In this document: in pieces, positions 22,950-31,416 of the stretch
Numbering within the stretch: position 1 is the stretch's first letter
How the letters are laid out: each line of letters opens with the position of its first letter
Source of the DNA: Cytophagales bacterium
Lineage (GTDB): Bacteria > Bacteroidota > Bacteroidia > Cytophagales > Spirosomataceae
Direction: 5' to 3'
DNA: 35,413 nt
NCBI GenBank assembly: GCA_013298025.1
Contig: JAAFJE010000034.1
Coordinates: forward strand, 1-35,413
Notes under the pieces: generated by a model
Database searches by the model: none
What the model was told of the DNA's origin: nothing
Seen by the model: only the letters and a program-made list of their open reading frames with translations
Translations under genes and position numbers: made by a program

Positions 22950-24896
22950 CTACTCATCAGTCCTGAAAGGAGCAGCTGGAAGTCCTTCTTGGTTGCTCAA
23001 ATTAGGGTTAACGGGATTATCTGCCCAAGCATAGCGTACATACAAAGGATTACTGATGGCATCGCTCCAAACAATCACTTTGTTGTGTTGAATTAGGGCT
23101 TTTGCCCAGACAAATTTTTTGTCTTTCCCTGCAATAGCAAATTCGCTCAGGGCTTCGCCGTCTTTCGAGATAAGCCCACCGCCTATGTTGCTAAACTGTA
23201 AAACTAACTTATTTCCTTCTACTGTTGCCGATTCAAACAAAGGACCTGCATGAACAAGGTTTTCGTTATAGGCAATTTTTCGGGCGGCTAAGGCAAGGCG
23301 TTCGCCTACACTTTTTTTGTTGTCGGGATGAATGTCGTTCCATTCGCCTAAATCAAGAGCAACGACCATCGCTGTTTGTGGTAAGGCAAGGGCTTTGGCT
23401 TGCGATTCTCGCAAAATCGCCCAATTGCTTTCGGCAGGTAGGTAGTCGTATTCCATAAAGCCTGGCAATTGTACGTATAAAAAGGGTAGGAGGGGCTGTT
23501 GCCATTGCTTTCGCCAATCGTTGATAAGGGCAGGCAGGTATTGGGCGTATTGTTTGGGTTGAGAGGCATTGCTTTCGCCTTGGTACCAACATATACCTTT
23601 GATGGCATAGTTATGGGCATGGGCAATCATGCCATTGTAAAGCCCTGTGGGTTGCATGGTTGCATTGATGGCTGGCGGAGGCATTTCGGTTGGTTTTTGA
23701 AAAACAGCACCTACTTTGTATTGCCAATAGCCTTTCAAATCGACGGTATCTTTTTCTGCAAAAATACAATAAGGCTTATCTGGCACAAAGCCCCCTTTGC
23801 CAGCAGTATTAGTCACTCGAACAACGAATAGATTCTTACCTTCTTTCAATACATCGCTTCCTACGGCATAGCGTCTTTGAGGGTATTGATAGGTTGTATT
23901 ACCAATTTTTTTTCCATTAATATACAATTCGTCGGCATCTACGATGCGTCCTAAAAATACCTTGGCTGGTTTGCCTACCATACTGGCAGGAATGTCGATT
24001 TCTTTTCTGTACCAAACAATTCCGTTCAAATCTCTGATGCCTTGGTCTTCCCAATAGCCCGGAATGGCAATGGTTCGCCAGTTTTTGGGCTGATACGCTG
24101 GGGCGTACCATTGTTGATTCAATCCTTGGTCGTTGGGTTGTGGCAAACTGCGTACATAAGCCGCATTTTTACGGTTGGTATTATTGACGTAGGCGGTATC
24201 TTTGTTTTGCTGTATCAAGGTTTGTATTGATGGAAATGCACCTAAGCCTTCTTCGCTCGTCCAAGCTTCAATCGGAGTGCCACCTACACTGGCATTGATG
24301 ATACCTACAGGTACGTGGTATTGTTCGTAGAGTTTTTGTGCAAAAAAATAAGCTACCGCCGAAAAAGGACGTACTTCTTCTTTGAGAGCGGCTTTCCATT
24401 GACCTGTGGAATGGTCTTTTTGTGGTGCTTGTAAAGAGGTATTTACGGGTACTAAAAACTGTCTAATGGCAGGATTATTAGCTTCGGCAATATCTTTGGC
24501 ATAAGTTACGTCATGAATGTTGAGCTGATGCACCATATTGCTTTGCCCACTGCAAAGCCATACTTCACCGATTAAAATATCTTTGATGGTAAGTTTGGTG
24601 TGGCGGTCGGCAATGTCCATTTCAAAAGGCCCACCAGCAGGCATGGCTGGCAAGGTAAATTGCCAATAGCCCTGGGCATCGGTTTGGGTTTTATAGGTTT
24701 TTTGATTGAAACGGAGGCTTATTTTTTCGCCGACAGTATCCCAACCCCAAATACGAATTGCCGTGTTTCGCTGCAATACCATGCCGTTGCTTATGAGCTT
24801 GGGCAGTTGTAATTGAGCGAATGAAGCAAGGTGAATGAATAAAAATACCACCAATAAAACAAACATTGGTGGTTGTGGCTTTTGAGTGTTGTACAT
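22950..24896 (-). CDS. Exported sialate O-acetylesterase-like enzyme (SGNH)
   Basis: This 648-aa protein has a signal peptide (PPMFVLLVVFLFIHLASFAQ). The start at 24896 was chosen over 24920 as closer to it. A beta-sandwich domain (30-105) precedes the SGNH hydrolase core. That core carries CSGQSNM with nucleophile S119, GGTPIEAW, the block ICWYQGESNA, and the late catalytic Asp-x-x-His (WNDIHPDNK). A galactose-binding-like insertion sits at about 270-400 (IPGYWEDQGIRDLNGIVWYR to FVVRVTN), as in bacterial family members. Known: these remove acetyl groups from sialic acids or, in plant-polysaccharide loci, from xylan. Next to GH43 and a symporter, a role on acetylated hemicellulose is more likely here. 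It is the last gene of the LacI-controlled operon. Confidence 0.88.
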   Translation of the reverse strand: MYNTQKPQPPMFVLLVVFLFIHLASFAQLQLPKLISNGMVLQRNTAIRIWGWDTVGEKISLRFNQKTYKTQTDAQGYWQFTLPAMPAGGPFEMDIADRHTKLTIKDILIGEVWLCSGQSNMVHQLNIHDVTYAKDIAEANNPAIRQFLVPVNTSLQAPQKDHSTGQWKAALKEEVRPFSAVAYFFAQKLYEQYHVPVGIINASVGGTPIEAWTSEEGLGAFPSIQTLIQQNKDTAYVNNTNRKNAAYVRSLPQPNDQGLNQQWYAPAYQPKNWRTIAIPGYWEDQGIRDLNGIVWYRKEIDIPASMVGKPAKVFLGRIVDADELYINGKKIGNTTYQYPQRRYAVGSDVLKEGKNLFVVRVTNTAGKGGFVPDKPYCIFAEKDTVDLKGYWQYKVGAVFQKPTEMPPPAINATMQPTGLYNGMIAHAHNYAIKGICWYQGESNASQPKQYAQYLPALINDWRKQWQQPLLPFLYVQLPGFMEYDYLPAESNWAILRESQAKALALPQTAMVVALDLGEWNDIHPDNKKSVGERLALAARKIAYNENLVHAGPLFESATVEGNKLVLQFSNIGGGLISKDGEALSEFAIAGKDKKFVWAKALIQHNKVIVWSDAISNPLYVRYAWADNPVNPNLSNQEGLPAAPFRTDE

Positions 24897-24999
24897 AGTC
24901 AATAAAAAATGGTTATCCAAGCACTAATATGTATAGGTTGGATGTCGGACTAATGTGGCATTTAGCCTTTCAATCCAACATCCAACAGCATGGCAAGAT

Positions 25000-26019
25000 T
25001 TATTCCCGATAAGGGTCTAGCGTTTGAATCAAGCCGTTTTCATCGTAGGTAATTTCAGCCATTTTGATGTTTCTCAAATGTGTAATGCCTTTCGACAAGG
25101 TAGAATCGTGGTAAAACAAATACCATTTACCTTCATATTCACAAATAGAGTGGTGGGTTGTCCAACCAATAACGGGGTTTAAAATGCGACCAGCGTAGGT
25201 AAACGGCCCGTAAGGATTATCGCCAAGGGCATAACACAAGTAATGGGTATCGCCTGTAGAATACGAAAAATAGTATTTGCCTTGGTATTTATGCACCCAA
25301 CTGGCCTCAAAAAAACGTCTGTCGTTGTCGCTGGCAACTAGAGGCTTTCCGTGTTCGTCGGTAATGATAATTTCTTGTACTTCTTCGGCAAAATGCAACA
25401 TATCGTCGCTGAGTTTGGCAATACGTGGCCCAAGGGCAGGCTCGTCGCCTTGTGGTTCGAGGTTGTCGGCACTGTATTGGTTGTTGCGATACGACTGCAA
25501 TTGCCCGCCCCAAATACCGCCAAAATACATATAGGCTGTTCCGTCGTCATCTACAAAAACGGCTGGGTCGATAGAGTAACTCCCTTCAATGGCTTGTGCT
25601 TCTGCCACAAATGGGCCAACAGGGCTATCGCTTACGGCAACGCCAATTTGGAAAATATCTTGTTGATTTTTAGCAGGAAAATACAAATAATATTTGCCGT
25701 TTTTCGTAGCTGCGTCTGGTGCCCACATTTGTTGTTTGGCCCAAGGTACATCCTTTACGTGCAAGGCGATGCCGTTGTCAACTGCTGCTGATTCAGGCGA
25801 ATCTAAAGAAATAACATGGTAATCTTCCATGGCAAAATGACTGCCCAAGTCGTCGAATGGAATACCTGCTTCGATGTCGTGCGAGGGATAAATATAAATT
25901 TTTCCGTCAAAAACATGAGCAGAAGGGTCGGCAGTGTAAATATGCTTGACCAATGGCTGTGAAATAGCCTTTTCGTGAATGCTGTCAAAGTCGATATGAG
26001 CAATTGATTGTTCTGGCAT
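25000..26019 (-). CDS. Glycoside hydrolase family 43
   Basis: This 339-aa protein is a single five-bladed beta-propeller without a signal peptide, hence cytoplasmic. The three acidic residues of GH43 are in place: D31 (YTADPSAHVF, base), D151 (SIDPAVFVDDDG, pKa modulator) and E238 (RFFEASWVHKY, acid). Known: GH43 enzymes are inverting beta-xylosidases, alpha-L-arabinofuranosidases or related exo-enzymes. With a GPH symporter 37 bases upstream it probably hydrolyses imported xylo- or arabino-oligosaccharides; the exact specificity cannot be read from the sequence. It belongs to the operon 27523 to 22950. Confidence 0.92.
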   Translation of the reverse strand: MPEQSIAHIDFDSIHEKAISQPLVKHIYTADPSAHVFDGKIYIYPSHDIEAGIPFDDLGSHFAMEDYHVISLDSPESAAVDNGIALHVKDVPWAKQQMWAPDAATKNGKYYLYFPAKNQQDIFQIGVAVSDSPVGPFVAEAQAIEGSYSIDPAVFVDDDGTAYMYFGGIWGGQLQSYRNNQYSADNLEPQGDEPALGPRIAKLSDDMLHFAEEVQEIIITDEHGKPLVASDNDRRFFEASWVHKYQGKYYFSYSTGDTHYLCYALGDNPYGPFTYAGRILNPVIGWTTHHSICEYEGKWYLFYHDSTLSKGITHLRNIKMAEITYDENGLIQTLDPYRE

Positions 26020-26056
26020 ATTGGTAAAAATGTTTGTTAATTTTGGAGTAAAAACC

Positions 26057-27523
26057 CTATTTTCTTCTTTCTTTTAAAGCTGCTTCAATGGTGATTTCTA
26101 GCGATTTATCAATAATATATCCTAATAAAAGACTAGCTCCCAAGATAAAAATACTGCCCGGAATTACACTCACAAGGAGCTTAATGCCCTGTACGGCACT
26201 GGCTGTTTGCTGACTGCTCTCGGCATTATAGCCAAACAAACTGAGCATCGAAGTGGCAATCGCACCGCCTAAACTCAAGCCTACTTTTAAGCCAAAAATC
26301 ATCGCTGAAAAGATGATGGCGGTAGCCCTGCGGTTGTTTTTCCATTCGCTGTAATCGGCAACGTCGGCAATCATGGCCCATAGCAAAGGAATGGTTACGC
26401 CATACAACAAGCCATGCAAGGTTTGGATAAAAAACACGGCTGTAATGGCTTCTTGCGATAAAACATAAAGCGAAAACAAACAAAGGGCTGATAGCACCAA
26501 AAAGAAACTAAAAATATTGCGTTTTCCGAAGCGGTCGGCCAAGGGTTTCGAGAAAAAGATGCCCGTAATCATGGCAATGGTACTGGCGGCATTTACTACA
26601 CTCGAAACGGCGTAAGGAGCACTATTGGATTGGCTAAACTCGGTGAAGGCCGCTTCGCCAAAAATGCTACTCAGTTGAGCGATAAAGCTTTTAAAACCAA
26701 TGCTATCTAAAAAAGCAACCTGACTCGCCTCTGAAAGATAATACCTGAAAAAGTAGATATTCATTCCACCTTTGAGTGCTAAAGTAATGAAAACCAATAT
26801 GGTTAGTGCCAACATAATCAGCCAAGGACGGTTGTGAATCAAATCGGAAAGGTCGTCTTTGATGGGCGTTTTTTGCGTAATAGGAGGGGTGATGCGTTCT
26901 TTTGTCGTGAAAAATGTGACCAAAAAGCAAAGTACGCCCGTAATGGCAAAAACCAACATTACTTTCTCGAAACCAGCCGCCTTATTGCCATGTCCTACGG
27001 CAATAGCCGCTGGAAGTAAAATTACTTGAATGATAAACTGGGCTAACATTACTGCTACAAAACGGTAGGAAGACAAACTATTGCGTTCTTTCATGTCGCC
27101 TGTCATAACACCGCTCAAAGCCGAATACGGAAGATTATTGGCAGAATAAATAACAACCAACAAAATATAAGTGGCCAAGGCATACAAAAACTTGCCATTG
27201 TCGGCCAAATCGGGCGTTGAAAAGGCCATCAACGATAAGATGCCAAAAGGAATGGCTGTCCACAATACCCAAGGACGAAATTTTCCCCATTTGGTGTTCG
27301 TTCTGTCGGCAATCGCCCCCATCGCCAAATTGAAAATAGCTCCCACAAAACCACCCGTAAGCATCACAAGACTGGCTTGCGAAGCAGGAATTTTATAAAT
27401 ATCGGTGTAAAAAAAGGCAAGAAATGCCATGAGTGTTTGAAAAATGAGGTTGGCAGCCAAGTCGCCTAAACTGTAGCCAATTTTTTCTAAAACAGATAAT
27501 TTCTGGGTTTGGTCACTGTTCAT
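26057..27523 (-). CDS. GPH-family (glycoside-pentoside-hexuronide):cation sugar symporter
   Basis: This 488-aa protein has 12 predicted membrane helices. It has the family opening LSVLEKIGYSLGDLAANLIF and the cytoplasmic loop GAIADRTNTKWGKFRPWVLW (the G-x-x-x-D-x-T-x-x-x-W-G-K-x-R-P signature). Later it has PLADRFGKRN and LLWAMIADVADYSEWKNNRRAT. Known: GPH carriers import glycosides, xylosides or hexuronides with Na+ or H+. It sits first in an operon with GH43 and an acetylesterase, opposite a LacI regulator, so oligosaccharides of plant cell walls are the likely cargo. A long middle loop (about 265-300, SFIAQLSSIFGEAAFTEFSQ) is larger than in the E. coli members. Confidence 0.93.
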   Translation of the reverse strand: MNSDQTQKLSVLEKIGYSLGDLAANLIFQTLMAFLAFFYTDIYKIPASQASLVMLTGGFVGAIFNLAMGAIADRTNTKWGKFRPWVLWTAIPFGILSLMAFSTPDLADNGKFLYALATYILLVVIYSANNLPYSALSGVMTGDMKERNSLSSYRFVAVMLAQFIIQVILLPAAIAVGHGNKAAGFEKVMLVFAITGVLCFLVTFFTTKERITPPITQKTPIKDDLSDLIHNRPWLIMLALTILVFITLALKGGMNIYFFRYYLSEASQVAFLDSIGFKSFIAQLSSIFGEAAFTEFSQSNSAPYAVSSVVNAASTIAMITGIFFSKPLADRFGKRNIFSFFLVLSALCLFSLYVLSQEAITAVFFIQTLHGLLYGVTIPLLWAMIADVADYSEWKNNRRATAIIFSAMIFGLKVGLSLGGAIATSMLSLFGYNAESSQQTASAVQGIKLLVSVIPGSIFILGASLLLGYIIDKSLEITIEAALKERRK

Positions 27524-27653
27524 AAGTTATGTATTTGAGTAATAATGATTATCGAGATACTATACAACAATTGGGGAGTAATACTTACGATGGCTCAATG
27601 TATTTCATATCTCACCTTTCGTTGGCTATAAATTTTTTGTATTGATTTTGTTA

Positions 27654-27683
27654 CAAAATTAAATGAAAAAGGTATAATTGCAA
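27654..27683 (-). promoter_or_regulatory. Promoter of the symporter-GH43-esterase operon
   Basis: Read on the minus strand: TTG (27683-27681), exactly 19 bases, then TAATTTTG (27661-27654). This matches the Bacteroidota consensus TTTG-N19-TAnnTTTG in its -7 box and spacing. The -33 element lies inside the operator at 27679-27692. Confidence 0.65.
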
Positions 27684-27692
27684 CCGATTGCA
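27679..27692. promoter_or_regulatory. LacI-family operator upstream of the operon
   Basis: TGCAACCGATTGCA fits the LacI/PurR-type consensus TGNAANCGNTTNCA at every defined position. It overlaps the -33 box of the operon promoter, a position suited to repression. Confidence 0.75.
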
Positions 27693-28031
27693 TACAAAAT
27701 CCCTTGTTTTGAACATTTGTGCTATATTTTGGCTATATTTTACCTATCTGATAATTCTCTTCTAAAAGTAGCATAGAGGCCCAAAAGTATGATATGTCAT
27801 GTATTTTTTATGAGATTTTATGCCATATTTTATAGTAAAATACTGATTAATAACGATTTGGTTTTGTATTTGATTTCTGGGCTATTTCCCTACCTTATAA
27901 GTTGAGGTATCGCTGTGAGAATTTTAGATAAAATTTAATCGGTTTCATCAATAAAATAAAAACTGTATATCATTCACTGATTTTAGAAAAAAATCAATGT
28001 TATTGTGCTTCTGTGATTTTTAGTATTTTTA

Positions 28032-28045
28032 CGAAAACGTTTGCG
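28032..28045. promoter_or_regulatory. LacI-family operator at the regulator's own start
   Basis: CGAAAACGTTTGCG fits the inner part of the same consensus (GNAANCGNTTNC). It ends two bases before the ATG of the LacI-type gene, which suggests autoregulation. Confidence 0.6.
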
Positions 28046-28047
28046 AT

Positions 28048-29079
28048 ATGAGACATAAATCGAAAGAAATAACCATATATGATATAGCCCAAGCCCTAGA
28101 ACTGTCGCCTGCTACGGTCAGTAGAGGTTTGCAAAATCATCCACTGATAAAAGAAGAAACCAAACAGCGTATTTTAGAGAAAGCCTTGGCATTGGGCTAT
28201 CGTCGCAATACCATTGCCAGTAATTTACGTACCCAAAAAACCCATACCATTGGTGTCATTGTACACGAACTCAACAGCAATTTTATTACATCGGTATTGG
28301 CAGGTATCGAGAAGATAACAACCCAAGCAGGTTATGATATAATTATTGCACATTCGTATGAAAATTATACTAAAGAAGTAGCCAATGCCAATAATTTATT
28401 TCAAAAACGAGTAGATGGCATCATCACCTCATTGGCATTCGATACGCCCAATCTCGACCATTATCGGCAGTTTGAAGAAAAAGGAATACCCGTTGTGTTT
28501 TTTGATAGGGTTGAAGAAAATTCGGATAGTGTAAAAGTGATTATTGATAATTATCGTGCTGGCTATCAGGCAACCGAGCATTTGATAGCCCAAGGCTGTA
28601 AACGGATTGTATTGGTGACGGCAAATCTGCAACGCAACGTGTATTTTAAGCGGTATGCTGGCTATAAAGATGCTTTATTGGCTCATCAATTGCCGTTTGA
28701 GGAACAATATGTATTGATTAAAGATTTGAGCGAACAATGTGGCGTAGAAGCCGCCCTGCATATTTTGTCGATGAACCCACTGCCCGATGGCGTATTTATT
28801 ACCAACGACTTTTCAGCAGCCGTTTGTATGCAAACCCTCAAAGAACACGGCATACGCATTCCAGAAGACATTGCTGTGGTAGGGTTTAATAATGATGCCG
28901 TTTGTAAAATTATAGAGCCCAAGCTCACCACGATTGATTACCCCGGCATGGAAATGGGTGAAATTGCAGCCAAAAATGTGATAGAACAATTGCAAGAGGA
29001 GGCTACCACACAACATATTAGTACCATTGTCGTGCGGTCTGAATTGCTAGTGCGGGCTTCGTCGGCGAAACCTCAATAA
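28048..29079 (+). CDS. LacI-family transcriptional regulator
   Basis: This 343-aa protein has an N-terminal LacI helix-turn-helix and hinge helix (residues 8-66: ITIYDIAQALELSPATVSRG, ALALGYRRNTIASNLRTQ). The periplasmic-binding-protein-like effector domain follows (THTIGVIVHELNSNFITSVL, DGVFITNDFSAA, IAVVGFNNDAV, LTTIDYPGMEMG). Known: the family usually represses sugar genes until a sugar binds. Divergent orientation and the two operators in the spacer point to control of the adjacent symporter operon and of itself. The effector is unknown, probably a pentose oligosaccharide or product. Confidence 0.95.
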   Translation: MRHKSKEITIYDIAQALELSPATVSRGLQNHPLIKEETKQRILEKALALGYRRNTIASNLRTQKTHTIGVIVHELNSNFITSVLAGIEKITTQAGYDIIIAHSYENYTKEVANANNLFQKRVDGIITSLAFDTPNLDHYRQFEEKGIPVVFFDRVEENSDSVKVIIDNYRAGYQATEHLIAQGCKRIVLVTANLQRNVYFKRYAGYKDALLAHQLPFEEQYVLIKDLSEQCGVEAALHILSMNPLPDGVFITNDFSAAVCMQTLKEHGIRIPEDIAVVGFNNDAVCKIIEPKLTTIDYPGMEMGEIAAKNVIEQLQEEATTQHISTIVVRSELLVRASSAKPQ

Positions 29080-29116
29080 ACAACAAGAGAAGCACGGCAA
29101 TGCTTCTCTTGTTGTT
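29079..29116. terminator. Terminator between the LacI gene and the LruC lipoprotein gene
   Basis: Perfect 16-base arms AACAACAAGAGAAGCA (29079-29094) and 29101-29116 flank a six-base loop CGGCAA. The stem starts at the last base of the LacI stop codon and serves convergent genes. Confidence 0.8.
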
Positions 29117-29139
29117 ATATTGACTGACGTTACGATTGT

Positions 29140-31185
29140 CTATTTCCCTTTGTATAATTTACTTTCGTCATAATAGCCTTTGCTGTCAATGTACCAGTCT
29201 GAGTATAAAGTACCTCCACTTTCAGCCCAAGTAGCAAAGTATTTGTAGGCACTGATAATAGGTACAGTTTCGAGCGGATAACGGAAGTCGCTTGAGAAAT
29301 CAACAGCCCAAGGCAATCCTTTTGCTGTTTTGTAATAAATCCCCTTGGCTATAGCAGAGGCATCTTGACCTGTACCGAGCAAACTTAGGTTTGCCTTGCT
29401 TGTTGGGGCTTGGTTTGGTAAATGCACCTCTTTGCCTCTGTCATTGCTTTTGAACAAGAATGCGTTGTATGGTGCAGCACCTAATTTATTTTTATCAATA
29501 GCCGTTGTAAAGTTGATTTCTAAGCTCAAAGTATCTTTGGGTGCTATCAAAGCCGAGCCTTCGGTTGTATTCACAAAGCCACCACTCGATTTCATTTGCT
29601 TGAAGGCATTGTCGAATACGATGACGGTTGCATATTTTTGGTCGGCTTCTGTACCATTGCCATTGGTTTTGATGACTCCTTCTGTAAGGGAAGTACCTTT
29701 TACAGCTTTTACATACGAAGGGTCGATAGGTAATTGGAAGCCCCATCCGTTGGTATAGTTGGCACCGATGGCTTTTACAAAAAACTTGGCTTTTAAGTCA
29801 ACTACTTGGTTTTTAGCATTTAATACTTCTTGGAACTGATAGTTTACTACCAAATCGTTGAGGTCGTAGTCGCCTTGGATAGGCCATAAATCTTCGTAAG
29901 CCAAAGTATTGTACGTGTTTTTTCCTGGCACATAATTGTTGATGGCTCTTGTTGGGTCGTTAGGATATTCATCTCTTGTGTCGCCTACGCCGTCGCCATC
30001 AGAATCTTTAGGGCTATCTACAATCGGAACATTGTCGGTATCAATACCTGTCACAGGGTTGGAAGTAGCGTAAAAAATAGCATCATTAAAGTCATTATCT
30101 GTACCCCATTCACGGCTTACATCTTCATACGCCAAAAGCATTCTTTTGCTGTTAGGCTCGTTCAAGGCAATGAGGTGTCTGCGTAAATTTTTATCGTTTT
30201 CTACGTTTAAATCATCATGTGAAAAATGGGCAAAATAACCTGTTCCTACTTTGCTATTCACGTAGTCCCAAGAATCACCAAGTAATACAAAACCAATGCC
30301 TGTACCAGCAGGGAAACGACCTAATTTTACTTTATCGCCCGAAACCAATCCGCCACCGCTTCCTTGGTATGATACATTTGGAAAAATAACCGTCATTTTG
30401 CTTATATCGGTTGTTTTCTTAGGTGGGTTGAGTGGGTCGAATGTATAAAAGCACAATGTATTCAACCAACCTGCTCCTTCGTGAACAAAGGTAATATACA
30501 CATCAGATGTTTCTTTGATATACAAAAAGTTGCGGTTATTGTTGTTAAGAAAATCTGGGTGATAGGCTGGTACAGATTTACTTTCTGGCAAACTTGCGTT
30601 GATGTATTCTAAGAAAGAACTAGCTATAGGGTCTCTGTCTTTTTCTAAATACGCAGGCGTACCATCGGTAGAAAATTTGCCAAGATAATCCATCGCAGGA
30701 TACACTTGTCCTTGGGTAGCTTCTACTTTGAGGCTAGATGCCGTTTGGCTAGGAAATGTATTTTGTTTGAGTGTTGGGTTTTTTCCTCCAAAAGCCAATT
30801 CTACATCACTGCTCACGTTTGTTACGTATTCGTGAGGCAAGCCGATGTAATCGGGGCGAATGGTTACTTTACTCACAAACGTAGGAATTTTTTGCGTAGT
30901 AATCAATTTGCCGTTTTTGTCGGTAATTCCTTTGAAAAGAAGGTTGTTGTCTGGATAGCTATAAACCGACATAACAACGCCTGCAATAGGGGCATCGGTA
31001 TTGTCGAAAGCGCCAAGGGTGAAATTGATGTTTTGAGCGGTGTTGAAGTTGAACGAGCTAGGAATGTTCAACTTGTTCATGTCAGTGGCGGGGGTAGTTT
31101 CTGTTGAATTAATTTCTGGTACACAACTGTACAGTACACTAGCACCGACTAAGGCAATGAGTGAGGTAGAAAATCGTTTTTTCAT
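29140..31185 (-). CDS. LruC-domain / DUF4114 surface lipoprotein
   Basis: This 681-aa lipoprotein (signal ending SVLYSC, Cys21) has several domains. Residues 45-135 form a carboxypeptidase-regulatory-like fold (GVVMSVYSYPDNNLLFKGIT). A DUF4114 region with calcium-type acidic clusters spans about 230-385 (AYEDVSREWGTDNDFNDAIF). A thrombospondin type-3-like calcium motif, DSDGDGVGDTRDEYPNDPTR, marks about 393-412. The C-terminal LruC/DUF4842 domain begins with LAYEDLWPIQGDYDLNDLVV. It is probably displayed on the outer membrane. The family's function is not established; binding of calcium and of glycans or matrix is plausible. Monocistronic, and convergent with the LacI gene. Confidence 0.88.
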   Translation of the reverse strand: MKKRFSTSLIALVGASVLYSCVPEINSTETTPATDMNKLNIPSSFNFNTAQNINFTLGAFDNTDAPIAGVVMSVYSYPDNNLLFKGITDKNGKLITTQKIPTFVSKVTIRPDYIGLPHEYVTNVSSDVELAFGGKNPTLKQNTFPSQTASSLKVEATQGQVYPAMDYLGKFSTDGTPAYLEKDRDPIASSFLEYINASLPESKSVPAYHPDFLNNNNRNFLYIKETSDVYITFVHEGAGWLNTLCFYTFDPLNPPKKTTDISKMTVIFPNVSYQGSGGGLVSGDKVKLGRFPAGTGIGFVLLGDSWDYVNSKVGTGYFAHFSHDDLNVENDKNLRRHLIALNEPNSKRMLLAYEDVSREWGTDNDFNDAIFYATSNPVTGIDTDNVPIVDSPKDSDGDGVGDTRDEYPNDPTRAINNYVPGKNTYNTLAYEDLWPIQGDYDLNDLVVNYQFQEVLNAKNQVVDLKAKFFVKAIGANYTNGWGFQLPIDPSYVKAVKGTSLTEGVIKTNGNGTEADQKYATVIVFDNAFKQMKSSGGFVNTTEGSALIAPKDTLSLEINFTTAIDKNKLGAAPYNAFLFKSNDRGKEVHLPNQAPTSKANLSLLGTGQDASAIAKGIYYKTAKGLPWAVDFSSDFRYPLETVPIISAYKYFATWAESGGTLYSDWYIDSKGYYDESKLYKGK

Positions 31186-31378
31186 GGCGAATTGCAGTTG
31201 AAAAATATTTGTTAGGGTAACTAATTGTTTGACGAAGTAAAGTTAGGAATAAGGATATAAAAATGAACTATTTTTTCGTTTTTTGGTCTATTTTGTTCCT
31301 TTTTCTGCATATTCTGTACGATGTTTGGGAGGAAGGTTGGTTATACTGGGGTGAAACCATAGCCCGATAATCATAAAA

Positions 31379-31411
31379 AAAGGTGCTACCTTTTGTACTG
31401 GTAGCACCTTT
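31379..31411 (-). terminator. Terminator of accC
   Basis: AAGGTGCTACC and GGTAGCACCTT arms surround a nine-base loop at 31391-31399. The A run at 31375-31381 becomes the U tract on the minus strand. It begins six bases past the accC stop. Confidence 0.85.
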
Positions 31412-31416
31412 GGCGT

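Larger units (their letters stand above)
27524..28047. other. Divergent regulatory region, 524 bp
   Basis: A very AT-rich spacer between the symporter operon and the LacI gene. It contains the operon promoter, two LacI-type operators and a probable 5' leader of about 125 bases for the operon. I see no ORF or RNA gene in it. Confidence 0.7.

Noticed and set aside
24937..24986. Inverted repeat GTTGGATGT/ACATCCAAC between the esterase and GH43 genes
   Set aside because: Nine pairs around a 32-base loop without a T tract inside an operon; too weak to call a terminator or operator.
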